Below are positions 34,941-45,272 of a stretch of 64,000 bases of DNA, piece by piece. The stretch spans positions 186,001-250,000 of the forward strand of contig NZ_BJCL01000002.1 of NCBI RefSeq assembly GCF_005403045.1, given 5' to 3'. The first letter of the stretch is position 1; the number at the start of each line of letters is the position of its first letter. Made by a program: the position numbers and the translations under genes. A model generated the notes under the pieces. The model made no database searches and was not told the DNA's origin. It was given only the letters and a program-made list of their open reading frames with translations. Source of the DNA: Pseudaquabacterium pictum (GTDB lineage: Bacteria > Pseudomonadota > Gammaproteobacteria > Burkholderiales > Burkholderiaceae_C).

Positions 34941-35825
34941 TCAGCCCGCCTGCGCCCGCAACAGCTGCCAGACCCGCTCGACCAGCGCATCGGGCGGGCC
35001 ATCCCGCCGGGCCAGGCCCAGGGCGCGCCACAGCGGCGGGTCCAGCGGCCGGGTGGCCAGGCGGGCGTCCAGCCCGGCGGGGCCGCCGTCGTGCGGCAGC
35101 AGTGACGCCCCGTAGCCCGCCGCCACCAGGCTGCGCACGGCATCGTTGAAGTTCAGCGTGATGCGCGCCGCCGGCGCCAGGCCGGCCTGGGCGAACCAGT
35201 CGGCGCACAGCCGCGCCAGGTGGGTGCCGGCGTCGTTGAGCACCAGCGGCCGCGCCGCCAGCCAGGCCGGCGTCACGCTGTCGGGCAGGTCGCCCCAGAC
35301 GGCGGGCAGCACCGCCAGCACCGGATCACGCCGCCAGGGCTGCACCAGCACACCGGCGCGCGGGGGCTGCGGCAGCGCCACCAGGCCCAGGTCCAGCCGG
35401 CCGGCGGCCAGGCCGGCCAGGGTGTCGGCCGAGGTCAGCACCTGCAACTGCACATCGATGCCGGGCGCCTCGGCCGCCAGCTGCTGCAGCACGGGCGGCA
35501 GCCACTGCACGATGACGCCGGTCGACGCACCCAGCCGCACCCGGCCGCCCTGCCCGGCCACATGGCGCTGCACCGCATCCACCAGCGCATCGGCCTCGGC
35601 CAGCAGGCGGCGGGCATGGTCGATCAGCAGCCGGCCGGCCGGCGTGGGCGTGGCCGCCGGCCGGCCACGGTGCAGCAGCGGCGTGCCCAGGCGGCTTTCC
35701 AGATCGGCCACATGCAGGGTGACGGTGGGCGGCGACAGCGCCAGCTGCTGCGCCGCCGCGGCGAAGCTGCCGCCATCGGCCACCGCCAGCAGGGTGCGCA
35801 GGCGGTCGAGGTTGAGTTCGCGCAT
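34941..35825 (-). CDS. LysR-family transcriptional regulator
   Basis: A 294-residue LTTR. The HTH is in the first 60 residues ([38 protein letters not shown]), followed by the effector domain. It is divergent from argC with 105 bases between the starts. The gap is AT-rich for this genome and contains GAATTTC repeated with an 8-base period, a likely operator. A role in controlling argC is possible but the family does not usually regulate arginine genes; another LTTR target is equally likely. Confidence 0.92.
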   Translation of the reverse strand: MRELNLDRLRTLLAVADGGSFAAAAQQLALSPPTVTLHVADLESRLGTPLLHRGRPAATPTPAGRLLIDHARRLLAEADALVDAVQRHVAGQGGRVRLGASTGVIVQWLPPVLQQLAAEAPGIDVQLQVLTSADTLAGLAAGRLDLGLVALPQPPRAGVLVQPWRRDPVLAVLPAVWGDLPDSVTPAWLAARPLVLNDAGTHLARLCADWFAQAGLAPAARITLNFNDAVRSLVAAGYGASLLPHDGGPAGLDARLATRPLDPPLWRALGLARRDGPPDALVERVWQLLRAQAG

Positions 35826-35837
35826 CGGCTTGATTCA

Positions 35838-35852
35838 GAATTTCGGAATTTC
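35838..35852. promoter_or_regulatory. tandem GAATTTC repeat in the lysR-argC gap
   Basis: GAATTTC occurs at 35838-35844 and 35846-35852 (8-base period), inside an AT-rich island (35830-35875). This is the shared promoter region of the divergent LysR gene and argC. LysR proteins usually bind interrupted dyads (T-N11-A), and ATTCAGAAT nearby gives a short dyad. The site is a candidate operator only. Confidence 0.35.
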
Positions 35853-35930
35853 ACGTTTTACAGATTCAACTTGTCTGATGCAAGCCCGGCGGCGAGCATG
35901 GCGGCCCTGTCCTCCACTTCCGACCCCGCC

Positions 35931-36854
35931 ATGTCCCAGCCCCTCGTGTTCATCGACGGTGACCAAGGCACCACCGGCCTGCAGCTGCGCGACCGCCTGC
36001 GCCCGCGCACCGACCTGCGCCTGCTGTCCCTGCCCGACGCCGAGCGCCGCGACACTGCCCGCCGTGCGCAGGCGCTGAACGACTGCGACATCGCCCTGCT
36101 GTGCCTGCCCGATGACGCGGCCCGCGAGGCGGTGGCGCTGGTGCGCCGGCCTGGCGTGCGCGTGATCGACGCCAGCTCGGCCCACCGCACCGCGCCGGGC
36201 TGGGTCTACGGCCTGCCGGAGCTGACCGCCGGCCAGCCGGCGCGCATCGCCACCGCCACGCGCATCAGCAACCCCGGCTGCTACCCGACCGGCGCGCTGG
36301 CCCTGCTGCGGCCGCTGGTCGACGCCGGCCTGCTCGCGCCCGCGCAGCCCCTGTCCATCCATGCGGTGTCGGGCTACTCGGGCGGCGGCAAGGCACGCAT
36401 CGCCGAGTTTGAGTCTGCCGACAGCAGCGCGCCGCCGCTGCTGGCCTACGGCCTGGGGCTGGACCACAAGCATGTGCCCGAGATCCAGCACCATGCCGGC
36501 CTGCAGGCGCGGCCGATCTTCCTGCCGGCCTACGGCCACTTCCGCCAGGGCATCGTGCTGACCATCCCGCTGCACCTGGACGCCCTGCCGGGCCGCCCCG
36601 CCGCCGCCGACCTGCATGCCGCGCTGGCCGCCCGGCACGCCGGCACCCGCCATGTGCGGCTGCAGCCGCTGGCCATGCCTGGGCAGGCACCGACGCTGGA
36701 CCCCACGGCACTGAACGGCAGCGACGACCTGGCCCTGTGGGTGCTGGCCCACCCCGGCCACCGCCAGGTGGTGCTTGCCGCGGTGTTCGACAACCTGGGC
36801 AAGGGCGCAGCCGGCGCAGCGGTGCAGAACCTGGACCTGGTGCTGCAGCGCTGA
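35931..36854 (+). CDS. argC: N-acetyl-gamma-glutamyl-phosphate reductase (short type)
   Basis: A 307-residue type 2 ArgC. It reduces N-acetylglutamyl phosphate with NADPH in arginine synthesis. The N-terminal motif is [18 protein letters not shown], a type-2 feature. The catalytic cysteine is Cys117 in [11 protein letters not shown], and the C-terminal His is in [15 protein letters not shown]. The ATG at 35931 is preferred; an in-frame ATG at 35898 would add 11 residues without similarity. A perfect hairpin follows the stop (36893-36919). Confidence 0.95.
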   Translation: MSQPLVFIDGDQGTTGLQLRDRLRPRTDLRLLSLPDAERRDTARRAQALNDCDIALLCLPDDAAREAVALVRRPGVRVIDASSAHRTAPGWVYGLPELTAGQPARIATATRISNPGCYPTGALALLRPLVDAGLLAPAQPLSIHAVSGYSGGGKARIAEFESADSSAPPLLAYGLGLDHKHVPEIQHHAGLQARPIFLPAYGHFRQGIVLTIPLHLDALPGRPAAADLHAALAARHAGTRHVRLQPLAMPGQAPTLDPTALNGSDDLALWVLAHPGHRQVVLAAVFDNLGKGAAGAAVQNLDLVLQR

Positions 36855-36892
36855 CGGCACCTGCCGCATCTGGCGCCGGTGGTACCGCAGTT

Positions 36893-36919
36893 GGCGACAG
36901 CCGGCCGCAGGCTGTCGCC
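36893..36919 (+). terminator. hairpin downstream of argC
   Basis: GGCGACAGCC (36893-36902) and GGCTGTCGCC (36910-36919) form a perfect 10-bp stem with a 7-base loop. It lies 38 bases after the argC stop and about 90 bases before the histidine-kinase start. No T-run follows. Confidence 0.6.
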
Positions 36920-37012
36920 GCAGGCGGCACACCGCGCGCGGGCCGGTGCACAGTGGCTGCCCCGCACCGCCGACGCCTGCTGGCCCCCCAGGGCACAGGC
37001 CACAATGCCGCC

Positions 37013-38179
37013 ATGGCCGCCCTGCCCCATGCCAGCGCCCAGCCGCTGATCGATCCCGATGGCCACCTGCCGCTGTGGCAGCGGTTGCTGCGACACCTGT
37101 TCGGCGGCCTGATGGTGTCGCTGACGGTGGGCGTCTTCATCTCGCTGATCTTCGGCGACGGCCTGTGGACCAACCTGGCGATCTCGCTGTGCGTCGGCGG
37201 CTGCATCCAGGGCCTGATCGAGGCCGGGCGCTACGCCATCTCGGCCGGGCTGCGCAGCATGGGCGTGCGCAGCCCGCAGGTGATGAAGAACTGGCCGGGC
37301 TGGCCGTTCATGGCGCCCTATGTGCTGGTGGCGGCCCTGGTGGGCTACTGGCTGGGCCGCAACCTGGCGGCCATGCTGCTGGGCCACCCCTGGCCGGTGC
37401 AGGTCTTCGGCAGCCAGCGTGGCCTGGTGCTGGTGCTGGCCATCACCGTGGCGGTGTCGGCCGCGGCCACCTACAACTTCTTCATGCGCAGCCAGGTGGC
37501 CACCATCGCCGCCCAGGCCGAGGCCGCGCGCCGACTGGCCGGCGAGAACCAGCTGCGCCTGCTGCAGAGCCAGCTGGAACCGCACATGCTGTTCAACACC
37601 CTGGCCAATCTGCGGGTGCTGGTGACGCTGGACCCGCCGCGCGCCCAGGACATGTTGGACCACCTGATCCGCTACCTGCGCGCCACGCTGGGCGCCAGCC
37701 ATGCCAAGCTGCATCCGCTGGCCACCGAATTCACCTGCCTGGACGACTACCTGGCGCTGATGGCCCTGCGCATGGGCCCGCGGCTGCAGGTGCAGCTGGA
37801 CTTGCCGGAGGCCCTGCGCCAGCTGCCAGTGCCGCCGCTGCTGCTGCAGCCGCTGGTGGAAAACTGCATCCGCCACGGCCTGGAGCCCAAGGTGGCCGGT
37901 GGCCGCATCACGGTGCGCGCCGAGTTGCAGGCCGGCCAGCTGCTGCTGACGGTGCGCGACACCGGCGTGGGCCTGGCCGATGGCGCAGCGCCGGTCCCGG
38001 CCGCGACGCCCGGTGACGGCACCCACGATGGCAGCCACTACGGCACCCGCCATGTCGCCGACCGCCTGGCCACGCTGTACGGCCCGCGGGCCAGCTTCCG
38101 GCTGCGGCCGGCGCCCGATGCCGACGGCGGCACCCTGGCCGAGGTGCGCCTGCCGATGGACACCCCCACCCCCGCCTGA
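37013..38179 (+). CDS. LytS/AlgZ-type sensor histidine kinase
   Basis: A 388-residue inner-membrane histidine kinase. About four membrane segments lie in the first 160 residues (GGLMVSLTVGVFISLIF, LAISLCVGGCIQGLIEAGRYA, APYVLVAALVGYWLG, LVLVLAITVAVSAAATY). The His_kinase domain has its phospho-His at His191 in QLEPHMLFNTLANLRV. The ATPase domain has LVENCIRHGLEP (N box) and VRDTGVGLAD. The next gene, 5 bases downstream, is a LytTR response regulator, so they form a two-component system. The signal and regulon are unknown. Confidence 0.92.
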   Translation: MAALPHASAQPLIDPDGHLPLWQRLLRHLFGGLMVSLTVGVFISLIFGDGLWTNLAISLCVGGCIQGLIEAGRYAISAGLRSMGVRSPQVMKNWPGWPFMAPYVLVAALVGYWLGRNLAAMLLGHPWPVQVFGSQRGLVLVLAITVAVSAAATYNFFMRSQVATIAAQAEAARRLAGENQLRLLQSQLEPHMLFNTLANLRVLVTLDPPRAQDMLDHLIRYLRATLGASHAKLHPLATEFTCLDDYLALMALRMGPRLQVQLDLPEALRQLPVPPLLLQPLVENCIRHGLEPKVAGGRITVRAELQAGQLLLTVRDTGVGLADGAAPVPAATPGDGTHDGSHYGTRHVADRLATLYGPRASFRLRPAPDADGGTLAEVRLPMDTPTPA

Positions 38180-38184
38180 GCGCC

Positions 38185-38997
38185 ATGCCCACCGCCCTGA
38201 TCGCCGAAGACGAACCCCTGCTGGCCCAGGCCCTGGCCGCCGACCTGGCCCGCCTGTGGCCCGGCCTGCAGCTGCTGGCCACCGTGGGCGACGGCCTCAG
38301 CGCCAGCGCCCAGGCCCTGGCACTGCGGCCCCAGGTCTGCTTCTTCGACATCCGCATGCCCGGCGCCACCGGTCTGGAGGCGGCCCAGACGCTGGCCGAA
38401 GACTGGCCGGCAGGCGTGCCGTTTCCGCTGCTGGTGTTCGTCACCGCCTACGACCAGTACGCCCTGGCCGCCTTCGAGGCCCAGGCGGTCGACTACCTGG
38501 TCAAGCCGGTGGATGCCACGCGGCTGGCAGCCTGCGTCGCCCGGCTGCAGAAGCGCCTGGCCGATGCTGCGGCGCCCGCGGCGCCGGGCGATGCGCCGCT
38601 GGCCCAGGCGCTGGACCAGCTGCGCGCCCTGCTGGGCAGCGGCATCGGCGTGGCACCGGCCCCGGCGCCGGCACGGCTGGAAGTGATCCAGGCCGGCGTG
38701 GGCAACACCGTGCACCTGGTGCCGGTGGCCGAGGTGCTGTACTTCGAGGCCGCCGACAAGTACCTGCGGGTGGTGACGGCCGAGCGCGAGCACCTGATCC
38801 GCCTGTCGCTGCGCGAGCTGCTGCCGCAGCTGGATGCGCAGCAGTTCTGGCAGGTGCACCGCAGCCTGGTGGTGCGGGCCGCGGCCATCACCACCGCCAC
38901 GCGGGATGAATCGGGCAAGGTCTTCCTGCAACTGCGCGGCCGGGCCGAGCGGCTGACCGCGAGCCGGCTCTACGCCCACCTGTTCAAGGGCATGTAG
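38185..38997 (+). CDS. LytTR-family response regulator
   Basis: A 270-residue regulator. The receiver domain covers residues 1-120 with acidic pocket ED (8-9), phospho-acceptor Asp55 (FFDIRMPGATG) and Lys in DYLVKPVDATRL. The LytTR DNA-binding domain is at about 165-270 (VLYFEAADKYLRVVTAEREHLIRLSLRELLPQL to FWQVHRSLVVRAAAI). It is the partner of the upstream kinase. AlgR of Pseudomonas has the same architecture, but no alginate or pilus genes are nearby. Confidence 0.94.
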   Translation: MPTALIAEDEPLLAQALAADLARLWPGLQLLATVGDGLSASAQALALRPQVCFFDIRMPGATGLEAAQTLAEDWPAGVPFPLLVFVTAYDQYALAAFEAQAVDYLVKPVDATRLAACVARLQKRLADAAAPAAPGDAPLAQALDQLRALLGSGIGVAPAPAPARLEVIQAGVGNTVHLVPVAEVLYFEAADKYLRVVTAEREHLIRLSLRELLPQLDAQQFWQVHRSLVVRAAAITTATRDESGKVFLQLRGRAERLTASRLYAHLFKGM

Positions 38998-39036
38998 CGG
39001 CCCGGCAGACCCGGGTTTACCGCCGGTCCGCCGCTA
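38995..39036. terminator. inverted repeat spanning convergent stop codons
   Basis: TAGCGGC (38995-39001, containing the response-regulator stop) pairs with GCCGCTA (39030-39036, containing the emfourin stop). An inner CCCGG/CCCGG-type 5-bp hairpin lies at 39001-39015. This could serve as a two-way terminator between the convergent genes. It is short and lacks a T-run. Confidence 0.35.
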
Positions 39037-39363
39037 CACCGGCCGGAACGGCTGAACGCCCCGCACAAGCTGCAGCAGCGCGTCAACATCGGCCGGCAGG
39101 TCAGACCGATCGAAGACCTGCGTGGTGCGCTGATCGCCGGCCGTCACGTCAACCACCAGTTGCTGGGCGTCCGGCATCGGCGCCTGCGGCATGTCCGGCA
39201 GTGCGCGCAGACGAGTCACCAGCGCGTCCGTGGGGTCCCGGACCTGGGCGTCCAGTTCAGTGCGGCGCACGGTGCAGCCGAGTTGCACGGCCGCAAAGCC
39301 GCCCTGCTCCCGCAGGGACAGCGAGGTCCATTGCTGTTCAGAGTCCAACCGCTTGCCAGGCAT
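39034..39363 (-). CDS. emfourin-like protealysin inhibitor
   Basis: A 109-residue protein encoded directly after the M4 protease and overlapping its 3' end by 26 bases. It starts MPGKRLDSEQQWTSLSLREQ, then GGFAAVQLGC, and continues to DVDALLQLVRGVQPFRPV. This beta-rich LREQGGF pattern and its position match emfourin, the small inhibitor coded next to protealysin-like proteases. It would bind the mature protease reversibly in the cytoplasm. The ATG at 39363 has AAGG at 9-base spacing; a longer frame from 39414 is possible but lies further inside the protease gene. Confidence 0.8.
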   Translation of the reverse strand: MPGKRLDSEQQWTSLSLREQGGFAAVQLGCTVRRTELDAQVRDPTDALVTRLRALPDMPQAPMPDAQQLVVDVTAGDQRTTQVFDRSDLPADVDALLQLVRGVQPFRPV

Positions 39364-40408
39364 CTTGGAGGGCCTTGTGAACCGTGCTGCCTGCACCGTG
39401 CTGGTCGGAGGCAATCATGAGGGTGGTGGAGACCATCTCGCCGAAATCGCTGTTTGCCGAGAGTTTACGCATGGCCTCGTACCAGATCGCTCCGGGCAGT
39501 TGCCATGCCGGCCCACCCAGTCTGCGGGCGAACAGGTAGAACGCATGGTTCGGGATGCCGGAGTTGATGTGCACGCCGCCAAAATCCCCCGGACCGGTGT
39601 ACAGCGATTGCATGTGCTTGGGCTGCGGATCGGTGCCGATGGCCGGATCGTCCTCGTAGGCCTTGCCCGGCCCGAAGTCGCGCAGGCCACGGGCCTTGGT
39701 GGCGGCCGGTCCGAGCAGCTCGCGGCCGATCAGCCAATCGGCCTTTTTGGCGGACTGCTTCAGCCGCCATTGGCGCACCAGGATGCCGAACACGTCTGCG
39801 AAGTGCTCGTTCAGGGCGCCGGACTGGCCCTGGTAACGCAAGTTGCACTCGTGCGCGATCACGCCGTGGGTCAGCTCATGACCGACGACATCCAGGCTGC
39901 GGGTGAAACGCAGGAAGGCGTGACCGTCGCCGTCGCCGTACATCATCTGCCGGCCGTTCCAGAAGGCGTTGTTGATGTTGTGGCCCAGATGCACGCTGGA
40001 CACCAGGGTCATGCCCTGGCCGTCCAGCGAGTTGCGGGCGAAGACCGTGTTGAAGAAGTCGTAGGTGCGCCCGCTGTGGTCATACGCCTCGTTGACGGCA
40101 ACGTCGGCCACCTTCGGCTGGCCCTCGCCACGCACCAGCACCCCAGGCATCGACGACTGGCCCAGGTGCTGCCCGTCGTAGACCTGGCGGTTCTTCTTGC
40201 CGCTGGGCGACATCAGCGCCGCCATGGCCGGCATCTCCTGCATGGTGCTGCGCAAGGTGCGCGCCTGCGCGCTGACCTCGATCGCCGCGACCGCGGTCTT
40301 GCGCACCGCAGCATCCGCGCTTTCAGCCATGGTCTCCAGCATGTAGGGCGGAATGATGCAGTGCAGGGGGTGGTGGCTGCAGCCGCAGCGCAGGGCTTGC
40401 ATGGGCAT
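39338..40408 (-). CDS. protealysin-like M4 metalloprotease
   Basis: A 356-residue thermolysin-family zinc protease of the protealysin type. There is no signal peptide. A short propeptide covers about residues 1-60 with the conserved CIIPPYMLETMAES (PPL-type) motif, and the mature enzyme begins near residue 70. Zinc ligands are His177 and His181 in HELTH, Glu178 is catalytic and Glu201 (GALNEHFAD) is the third ligand. The C-terminal His is in GGVHINSGIPNHAFY. A GGAG precedes the ATG at 40408. An LpxR-like gene lies 41 bases upstream on the same strand. Protealysins act inside the cell or at the envelope on cytoskeletal and other targets; the substrate here is unknown. Confidence 0.93.
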   Translation of the reverse strand: MPMQALRCGCSHHPLHCIIPPYMLETMAESADAAVRKTAVAAIEVSAQARTLRSTMQEMPAMAALMSPSGKKNRQVYDGQHLGQSSMPGVLVRGEGQPKVADVAVNEAYDHSGRTYDFFNTVFARNSLDGQGMTLVSSVHLGHNINNAFWNGRQMMYGDGDGHAFLRFTRSLDVVGHELTHGVIAHECNLRYQGQSGALNEHFADVFGILVRQWRLKQSAKKADWLIGRELLGPAATKARGLRDFGPGKAYEDDPAIGTDPQPKHMQSLYTGPGDFGGVHINSGIPNHAFYLFARRLGGPAWQLPGAIWYEAMRKLSANSDFGEMVSTTLMIASDQHGAGSTVHKALQDAWQAVGL

Positions 40409-40449
40409 GGTGGACTCCGGGTTGTTCAAGCGACGGGTGGCGGCACGGA

Positions 40450-41607
40450 TCACTGCTCGCGCTGCAACTGGATGACGCCATAGCGCTGGACCGCCGCCAG
40501 GCGCTCGCCAGGCAGTTGCGGGCGGTCCTGCGAGAACTCGCGGCTGCGCCAGATGTGCGCGTAGCTGATGCGCCACTGCGATCCGATGCGCATCGACACA
40601 CCCAGGCTTGCATCGGCCACCAAGGGTTGGCGGGTGATGAACCGGGTGGCAGGGCTGTCGCGGAAGGTGTTGCCGTCGATGAAGATGTTGCGCGCCACGG
40701 CGCGCGCCTCGAAACCGGCAAACGCATAGAGCGGCGAGCCCCGGCGCGCCGACTGCGCAGGCGTGCCGGCCGTGGCGATGGCCGATTGCATGGGTTCCAG
40801 ATGGCCGAAGCCATCGAGGTCACGACCGATGCGCATCTGCCCGCCAGCGGCTGCCGACACCAGCACGTTGCCGGCGGATAGGCGCCAGTGCGGCAGCACA
40901 TCCACCAGCGGGCCCAGCGGCAAGCGACGCACCTGGGTGTAGACCAGTTGCACCGCAGGCTCGTCCCGCAGCTGATGGCCCCAGCCCTGGGGCGCGACCG
41001 CGCCGACCAACCGGTGCCATCCGCGCTGAACCGCACCGGCACCCGCGCTCGGACCCACGACGCCGAGGCTGAGATCCAGCACCTGCAGCCGGCTGGCCTC
41101 GCCCTGCGCATCGGGCAGGTCCATCAGGCGGGTGCGGTTGCCCAGGTACAACCAACCGGCATAGGGCCGGTCGTCGAGGCTGGGGACAGCGCGGCGCAGG
41201 TTCCGGGGGGTGTACATGTTCTGTGCGCCATAGGTGTCCACGGCGACTTGTGCCTGCCCGGGCACGCAATCGCCCACCCGGCACAGCCAGCCACCCGTGC
41301 GACTGCCATAGGCCTGGACCCAGCCACCGGCTGATGCCTGCGCCTGCGCCAACGTCTGGCCGGTGCGCAGCCGCAGGATGCGGATGCCGTTGGTGTAGTG
41401 GCGATCGGTGCGCCCGCGGGCGAAGAGGTCGTTCTCCCATTGCAGCGCCCAGGTTGCCTCGTCGTCCGACGGCTGCGGCACGGTGGCGGGCTGGGCATGC
41501 GCTGCCAGCACGCCGCCGCCCAACACGAGCCACAGCAGTGCCTGGCGCGTGGTCCGTGCCCATCGCATCCGCACGCCTGGGTCGCGGATCGGTTGGAGCG
41601 GGGTCAT
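40450..41607 (-). CDS. LpxR-like lipid A 3'-O-deacylase (DUF2219 family)
   Basis: A 385-residue outer-membrane protein. The signal peptide is at about residues 14-38 (MRWARTTRQALLWLVLGGGV, then LAAHAQ). The body begins TWALQWENDLFARGRTDRHYTNGIRI, containing the Asn-Asp and Thr residues used by LpxR, and continues with DRPYAGWLYLGNRTRL and GWGHQLRDEPAVQL (His/Glu). These match the beta-barrel LpxR/DUF2219 family, which removes the 3'-acyloxyacyl chain of lipid A. The ATG at 41607 has AGGA at good spacing; 41568 is an alternative start that gives a tighter signal peptide. It may be co-transcribed with the protease and emfourin genes. Confidence 0.83.
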   Translation of the reverse strand: MTPLQPIRDPGVRMRWARTTRQALLWLVLGGGVLAAHAQPATVPQPSDDEATWALQWENDLFARGRTDRHYTNGIRILRLRTGQTLAQAQASAGGWVQAYGSRTGGWLCRVGDCVPGQAQVAVDTYGAQNMYTPRNLRRAVPSLDDRPYAGWLYLGNRTRLMDLPDAQGEASRLQVLDLSLGVVGPSAGAGAVQRGWHRLVGAVAPQGWGHQLRDEPAVQLVYTQVRRLPLGPLVDVLPHWRLSAGNVLVSAAAGGQMRIGRDLDGFGHLEPMQSAIATAGTPAQSARRGSPLYAFAGFEARAVARNIFIDGNTFRDSPATRFITRQPLVADASLGVSMRIGSQWRISYAHIWRSREFSQDRPQLPGERLAAVQRYGVIQLQREQ

Positions 41608-41755
41608 CGGCAATCCTGGTTGTTGCGGCACGCCAATGTCTGTCGGGCCTGCATCCGGCGAATCGTCAGGTTGCAGGATGCGTCGGCCAGCGGCACTCAC
41701 TATGGTCCGCAAGCACGCCCATCCGTCGTGTTACCACTTGAGGAAGGACATCTCC

Positions 41756-42811
41756 ATGACACGTCTGACAACCGAACGCGCTGGCCAGCTTGCGCTGCCG
41801 TGCCTGCTGGCTGCCGCATTGGCCGGCTGTGCGGGCATCGAGAGCGCGCCTGTGGGTGGACAGGACGTCGTCGAGGGCGTGGCCTACCACCTGCCGATGC
41901 GCTTCTTCCAGCTGAAGGTGACGGTGGCCGACCAGAAGGTGACCGCGCTGGACTGGTCGACCTCGGAGGCATTCGCCGATCCGGCACGGGCATTCGTCCT
42001 GCGCTACAACGCGCACCTGATCGGCAAGACCACGGTCAAGGTCGAGGTCAACAGCAAGGGGCTGCTGAGCACCGCGAACACAGCGACGACCGACTCGATC
42101 GCGGCACTGGGCACGGTGCAGCCCAACAAGGTGCAGGAGAAGCCCTCCATCCTGCCGTCGAAGACCGAGGCCGACGCCCCGGTGGACAGGTGTCCCGCCA
42201 ACGGCGACTATGTGTTTGTCTTCGACAAGCCAGAGCAGACCAAGATCCTGTGCGGGCAATGGATCGATGTCCGGATCGCGCGTGCCCCGGCCGGCGCAGC
42301 AGACAACCTGCCAGCCGCGGGCGCCAGTTCCCCAGCGGGAGCGCCGGCCACGCTGGCCAGGACACCCGGGATCTACTACCGGATCAACCGGGCCTTTCTG
42401 GCCACCGCCCAGGCGCCCGTCTCCGGGTCCAAGGCCAGCGTGGGCCAGAGCAAGCTGCTGCTGGCTCCGAATGATTCACCGACCGTGCTGCTGCCCTTCG
42501 GCCGCACCGTGTTCGCGGCCAACGATGGGGACATCACGCTTGTCGACGGCGTGCTGCAAGCCTATGAGCAAGCCAACGACGGTGAGCTGGCAGCGATGCT
42601 GAAGTTCCCCGCCAGCATGTTGGGCGCCTACTTCTCGGCGGTGGGCAACGTGTTCAACGCATTCACCGAACGCGACACGCGTGCCCTGTCGGTGCGCCAG
42701 GCCGACCTGAAGAACGACATCCTCCGGTTCAAGCTCGACCGCTGCCTGGATGCGCTGAAGAAGAATGACACGGCGGCATTGCAAAGCCTGCAGTGCGACG
42801 CGCTGAGGTGA
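41756..42811 (+). CDS. hypothetical lipoprotein
   Basis: A 351-residue secreted protein with a lipobox (LALPCLLAAALAGC, Cys about residue 25), so it is a membrane-anchored lipoprotein. I do not recognise the body. It has a repeated low-complexity Pro/Ala region (PAAGASSPAGAPATLAR) near residue 190 and four Cys in the mature part. AGGAAGG lies just upstream of the ATG, a strong Shine-Dalgarno. It is divergent from the LpxR-like gene with 148 bases between, suggesting a shared promoter region. Codon use is a little less GC-rich than in the neighbours. A role in envelope modification is only a guess from location. Confidence 0.75.
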   Translation: MTRLTTERAGQLALPCLLAAALAGCAGIESAPVGGQDVVEGVAYHLPMRFFQLKVTVADQKVTALDWSTSEAFADPARAFVLRYNAHLIGKTTVKVEVNSKGLLSTANTATTDSIAALGTVQPNKVQEKPSILPSKTEADAPVDRCPANGDYVFVFDKPEQTKILCGQWIDVRIARAPAGAADNLPAAGASSPAGAPATLARTPGIYYRINRAFLATAQAPVSGSKASVGQSKLLLAPNDSPTVLLPFGRTVFAANDGDITLVDGVLQAYEQANDGELAAMLKFPASMLGAYFSAVGNVFNAFTERDTRALSVRQADLKNDILRFKLDRCLDALKKNDTAALQSLQCDALR

Positions 42812-42946
42812 GCATGCCGGGCCTGCCGCGTTCCGGCCCGCGCTGCCGGCACTTCGCGACCGCAGCAGGTGCTCGGTCGCAAGCCCGATGAACGGACCAC
42901 GCGCAGGGCCGATCATGGCGTCCATTGCTTCACGCACGACGCCAAC

Positions 42947-43387
42947 ATGCTGCCCACCCTACCTTTCGCCACCAGCTTCGCCAACCTGCTGGACCGTCAC
43001 CCGTTGGTGTTCTTCCACCTCGTCACCGCGCTGCTGGCGCTGCTGATCGGCTCGGTGGTGATGCTGCGCCGCAAGGGCAACGGCAGCCACCGCGCCTGGG
43101 GCTGGGCCTGGGTGCTGCTGATGGGCAGCACGGCCATCGCCAGCGCCTTCATCCGCGACTACCGCCTGCCCAACCTGGCCGGCATCACGCCGATCCACGC
43201 CTTCACCGCCATGGTGGCCATCAACCTGCCGCGCGGCATCTGGTTCATCCGCCAGGGCAACGTGGCCGCGCACCGCAAGACCATGCGCAGCATGTACTTC
43301 GGTGGCTGCATCGTCGCCGGCGTGTTCACCCTGCTGCCGGGCCGCTTCCTGGGCCGCCTGCTGTGGCAAGGCCTGGGACTGCTCTGA
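42947..43387 (+). CDS. DUF2306 membrane protein
   Basis: A 146-residue membrane protein with four hydrophobic helices and the DUF2306 pattern: VFFHLVTALLALLIGSVVMLRRKGNGSHRAWGWAW (His and GxxxHR-type motif), AFIRDYRLPNLAGITPIHAFTAMVAI, and HRKTMRSMYFGGCIVAG. The HRxxGW and HRKTMR motifs are typical. Conserved His suggest heme or metal contacts, as proposed for the family, but this is unproven. The ATG at 42947 was chosen by alignment. glnS follows 72 bases downstream. Confidence 0.85.
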   Translation: MLPTLPFATSFANLLDRHPLVFFHLVTALLALLIGSVVMLRRKGNGSHRAWGWAWVLLMGSTAIASAFIRDYRLPNLAGITPIHAFTAMVAINLPRGIWFIRQGNVAAHRKTMRSMYFGGCIVAGVFTLLPGRFLGRLLWQGLGLL

Positions 43388-43459
43388 CCCGGGCCGCCAG
43401 CCGGCCACGCCGCGCTGTTCCTGGGTTTGGCCCGGTGGCGCCTCCGTAGAATCCCGCGC

Positions 43460-45253
<1,794 letters not shown>

Positions 45254-45272
45254 CCCGGCCGCGCCCGCGGCA

